From assembly GCA_027314795.1 (NCBI GenBank), contig DAHVAE010000041.1:1-6545 (forward strand): a stretch of DNA of 6,545 nucleotides. Direction: 5' to 3'. Numbering within the stretch: the first letter of the stretch is position 1; each line of letters begins with the position of its first letter. The notes beneath the pieces were generated by a model that was not told where the DNA came from, made no database searches, and worked only from the letters and a program-made list of their open reading frames with translations. The translations under genes and the position numbers were made by a program. Shown piece after piece: positions 5,317-6,545 of this stretch. This DNA comes from Candidatus Saccharimonadota bacterium. Its GTDB lineage: Bacteria; Patescibacteriota; Saccharimonadia; Saccharimonadales; UBA4665.

Positions 5317-6093
5317 GTGAAATCAGACCCAGCCAATATCTATGAGTCCGAAGAAGGAAACTTTGTTCAAGAAACTGAACGATTATCAAGTTTTGATTTA
5401 CCAACACAATTATCTATTAGAGCCATAGGCCACCTAAAAGCTGGAAATACATTATTAGATATTGGCGCTGGACCAAACACCGACTTATTTAGATACGTTA
5501 CTTCTCAGGGGGGTAAATATACAGCAGTAGATAGAAGAGAAGCTTTTCTTCATCAGCAACAACTTGCCGGTGCCGTTACGGTAAAAGCTGATGTAAGACA
5601 TTTACCAATAGACGATGAATCTTTTGACACTACTCATGCTCGTTTCGTTATTTCTCATCTAGGCAAAGATAAGCTAGATGCTATTAAGGAAGTACTTAGA
5701 GTAACTAAACCTCACGGTCGAGCAATATTAATGGACTATGACTGGGCATCAGCACATGGAAGTCAAGCATTCGAGAAAGTAAAAGATTTTATGATTAATG
5801 GTGGTTTCCTCTTTGATGCTGATTTTGGTGCAGAACTAGAACAAAATATTCAGAATTCTGGAGTTAAAGGCCAAGTAGATGCAGTAATAGAAGAACCAAC
5901 TCAGATGTTAGATTATTCCCAAGTACTTAAACTGCGAGAAGCAGGATCTACAGACCTAAAAATACAGGGTAAGGAAGTTGCGGTAAAAGATTGGAATGAC
6001 GCCCTTGATGAATTACAGAGGGAAGCAGATTCTAACCAACCTCCAGGTTTCTTTTTCCCAGGAGTTGTTATAGTAACATTTGTTAAGGATTAA
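5317..6093 (+). CDS. Class I SAM-dependent methyltransferase (methyltransferase-11/UbiE-like)
   Basis: 258 residues starting at GTG. No internal Met occurs before about residue 139, and an in-frame stop immediately precedes the GTG. Core motifs: LLDIGAGPNTDLF (46-58, motif I), acidic VDR (71-73), the AD (91-92) that leads into VRHLPIDDESFD (93-104, motif II region), FVISHL (110-115) and LRVTKPHGRAILMDYDW (127-143, motif III). The C-terminal 110 residues are variable and end in a strand (GVVIVTFVKD), as many small-molecule methyltransferases do. The substrate is unknown. The fold resembles the UbiE/COQ5 group, but nothing here shows quinone biosynthesis. It is divergent from the two-methyltransferase operon, and its stop overlaps that of the phosphatase pseudogene (shared TTAA at 6090-6093). 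Confidence 0.88.
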   Translation: MKSDPANIYESEEGNFVQETERLSSFDLPTQLSIRAIGHLKAGNTLLDIGAGPNTDLFRYVTSQGGKYTAVDRREAFLHQQQLAGAVTVKADVRHLPIDDESFDTTHARFVISHLGKDKLDAIKEVLRVTKPHGRAILMDYDWASAHGSQAFEKVKDFMINGGFLFDADFGAELEQNIQNSGVKGQVDAVIEEPTQMLDYSQVLKLREAGSTDLKIQGKEVAVKDWNDALDELQREADSNQPPGFFFPGVVIVTFVKD

Positions 6094-6545
6094 ATATCTA
6101 CAATCAAGAATTTGCCTTGTTTAATTTCAAAGTATGATGCTTGATCAATATCTAAAACCATCGATATTCCATAAATTGCTTGCAATACAGACCCGTGTGT
6201 CACTATTAATACTGCATTATAATCTAGTTTTCTTCAAATCGGTCATAAAACTACCGACTCTATACCTTACGTCTTCATAACTTTACCCATCATGCAATCT
6301 TCTATCTTTAATTACGTCGACTTTGTGATTTCTGTTAATAAAGTCAGTAGTTTGTTTATAGTACGTAAAAATTCAGCAATATAAATAACGTCAAAGCTTC
6401 CTGGTTTTAGTTTACTAGATAGTTCATCTGCTTGCTTAATACCAAGCTTAGTCAATCCAACGTCTATCTTAGGGTCAGAATTTAACTTTCCTTTGACATT
6501 ATGTAATGCTTGAGTATGTCTAGTTAGATAAACTCTTATATTTCA
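6090..6545 (-). pseudogene. Broken histidine phosphatase (phosphoglycerate mutase-like) gene
   Basis: Read on the minus strand from the window edge, the first frame gives RVYLTRHTQALHN, then GLTKLGIKQADEL and FDVIYIAEFLRTI, the classic start of the histidine phosphatase family with the catalytic R-H pair (about 6512-6529). Reading then needs a frame change near 6352-6359 to continue as QTTDFINRNHKVDVIKDRRLHDG. A TAA stop interrupts at 6283-6285, after which SYEDVRYRVGSFMTDLKK follows in the same frame. A second frame change near 6221-6232 leads to DYNAVLIVTHGSVLQAIYG, which carries the second catalytic histidine, and the end IKQGKFLIVDI with stop at 6090-6092. The initiator is not visible: an in-frame TGA sits at the window edge, so a further indel there is possible. 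All family segments remain in order, so decay is recent or the indels are sequencing errors. Confidence 0.85.

Noticed and set aside
318..6093. Recoded genetic code (UGA as glycine, seen in some CPR lineages)
   Set aside because: The intact genes translate to full-length recognisable families under the standard code with no internal UGA required.

Overview
This AT-rich window is densely packed and has many small genes. It reads as a reduced bacterial genome, most likely a Patescibacteria/CPR member such as Saccharibacteria. I infer this from the gene style, the near absence of Shine-Dalgarno sequences, and start codons sitting directly behind -10 boxes. No marker gene proves it. The standard bacterial code fits every intact gene.

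Layout. At 1-186 is the 3' end of a secreted or envelope protein, possibly the C-terminal domain of an LCP (LytR-CpsA-Psr) protein. A tRNA-Pro(CGG) with encoded CCA follows at 195-271. Next is a polytopic membrane kinase of the dolichol/phytol kinase family (318-938). It converges on, and overlaps by 8 nt, a metal-transporting P1B-type ATPase on the minus strand (931-2778). A compact divergent promoter region separates the ATPase from a small three-helix membrane protein (2852-3151).

From about 3160 the window becomes accessory in character. It holds a RHH antitoxin/RelE toxin pair (3273-3753), two class I SAM methyltransferases in a minus-strand operon (3836-5174), and a third methyltransferase on the plus strand (5317-6093). 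The last one converges on a histidine-phosphatase pseudogene (6090-6545) that has at least two frameshifts and an in-frame stop.

The most unusual signal is a same-orientation repeat of roughly 60-75 nt at every module boundary here: before the toxin-antitoxin pair (3169-3242), after it (3773-3830), and before the third methyltransferase (5237-5303). All three copies carry the dyad AGAA-N4-TTCT with conserved arms, and the centre differs in one copy. Two copies run straight into promoters. A second signal is that four genes (2852, 3273, 5174 minus, 5317) begin 6-8 nt after a -10 box, three of them with an in-frame stop 0-1 codon upstream. That arrangement implies leaderless mRNAs.

How the genes may work together: the toxin and antitoxin form one autoregulated unit and the two minus-strand methyltransferases are translationally linked. 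The substrates of all three methyltransferases are unknown. I see no complete new system, CRISPR array, transposase or integrase.
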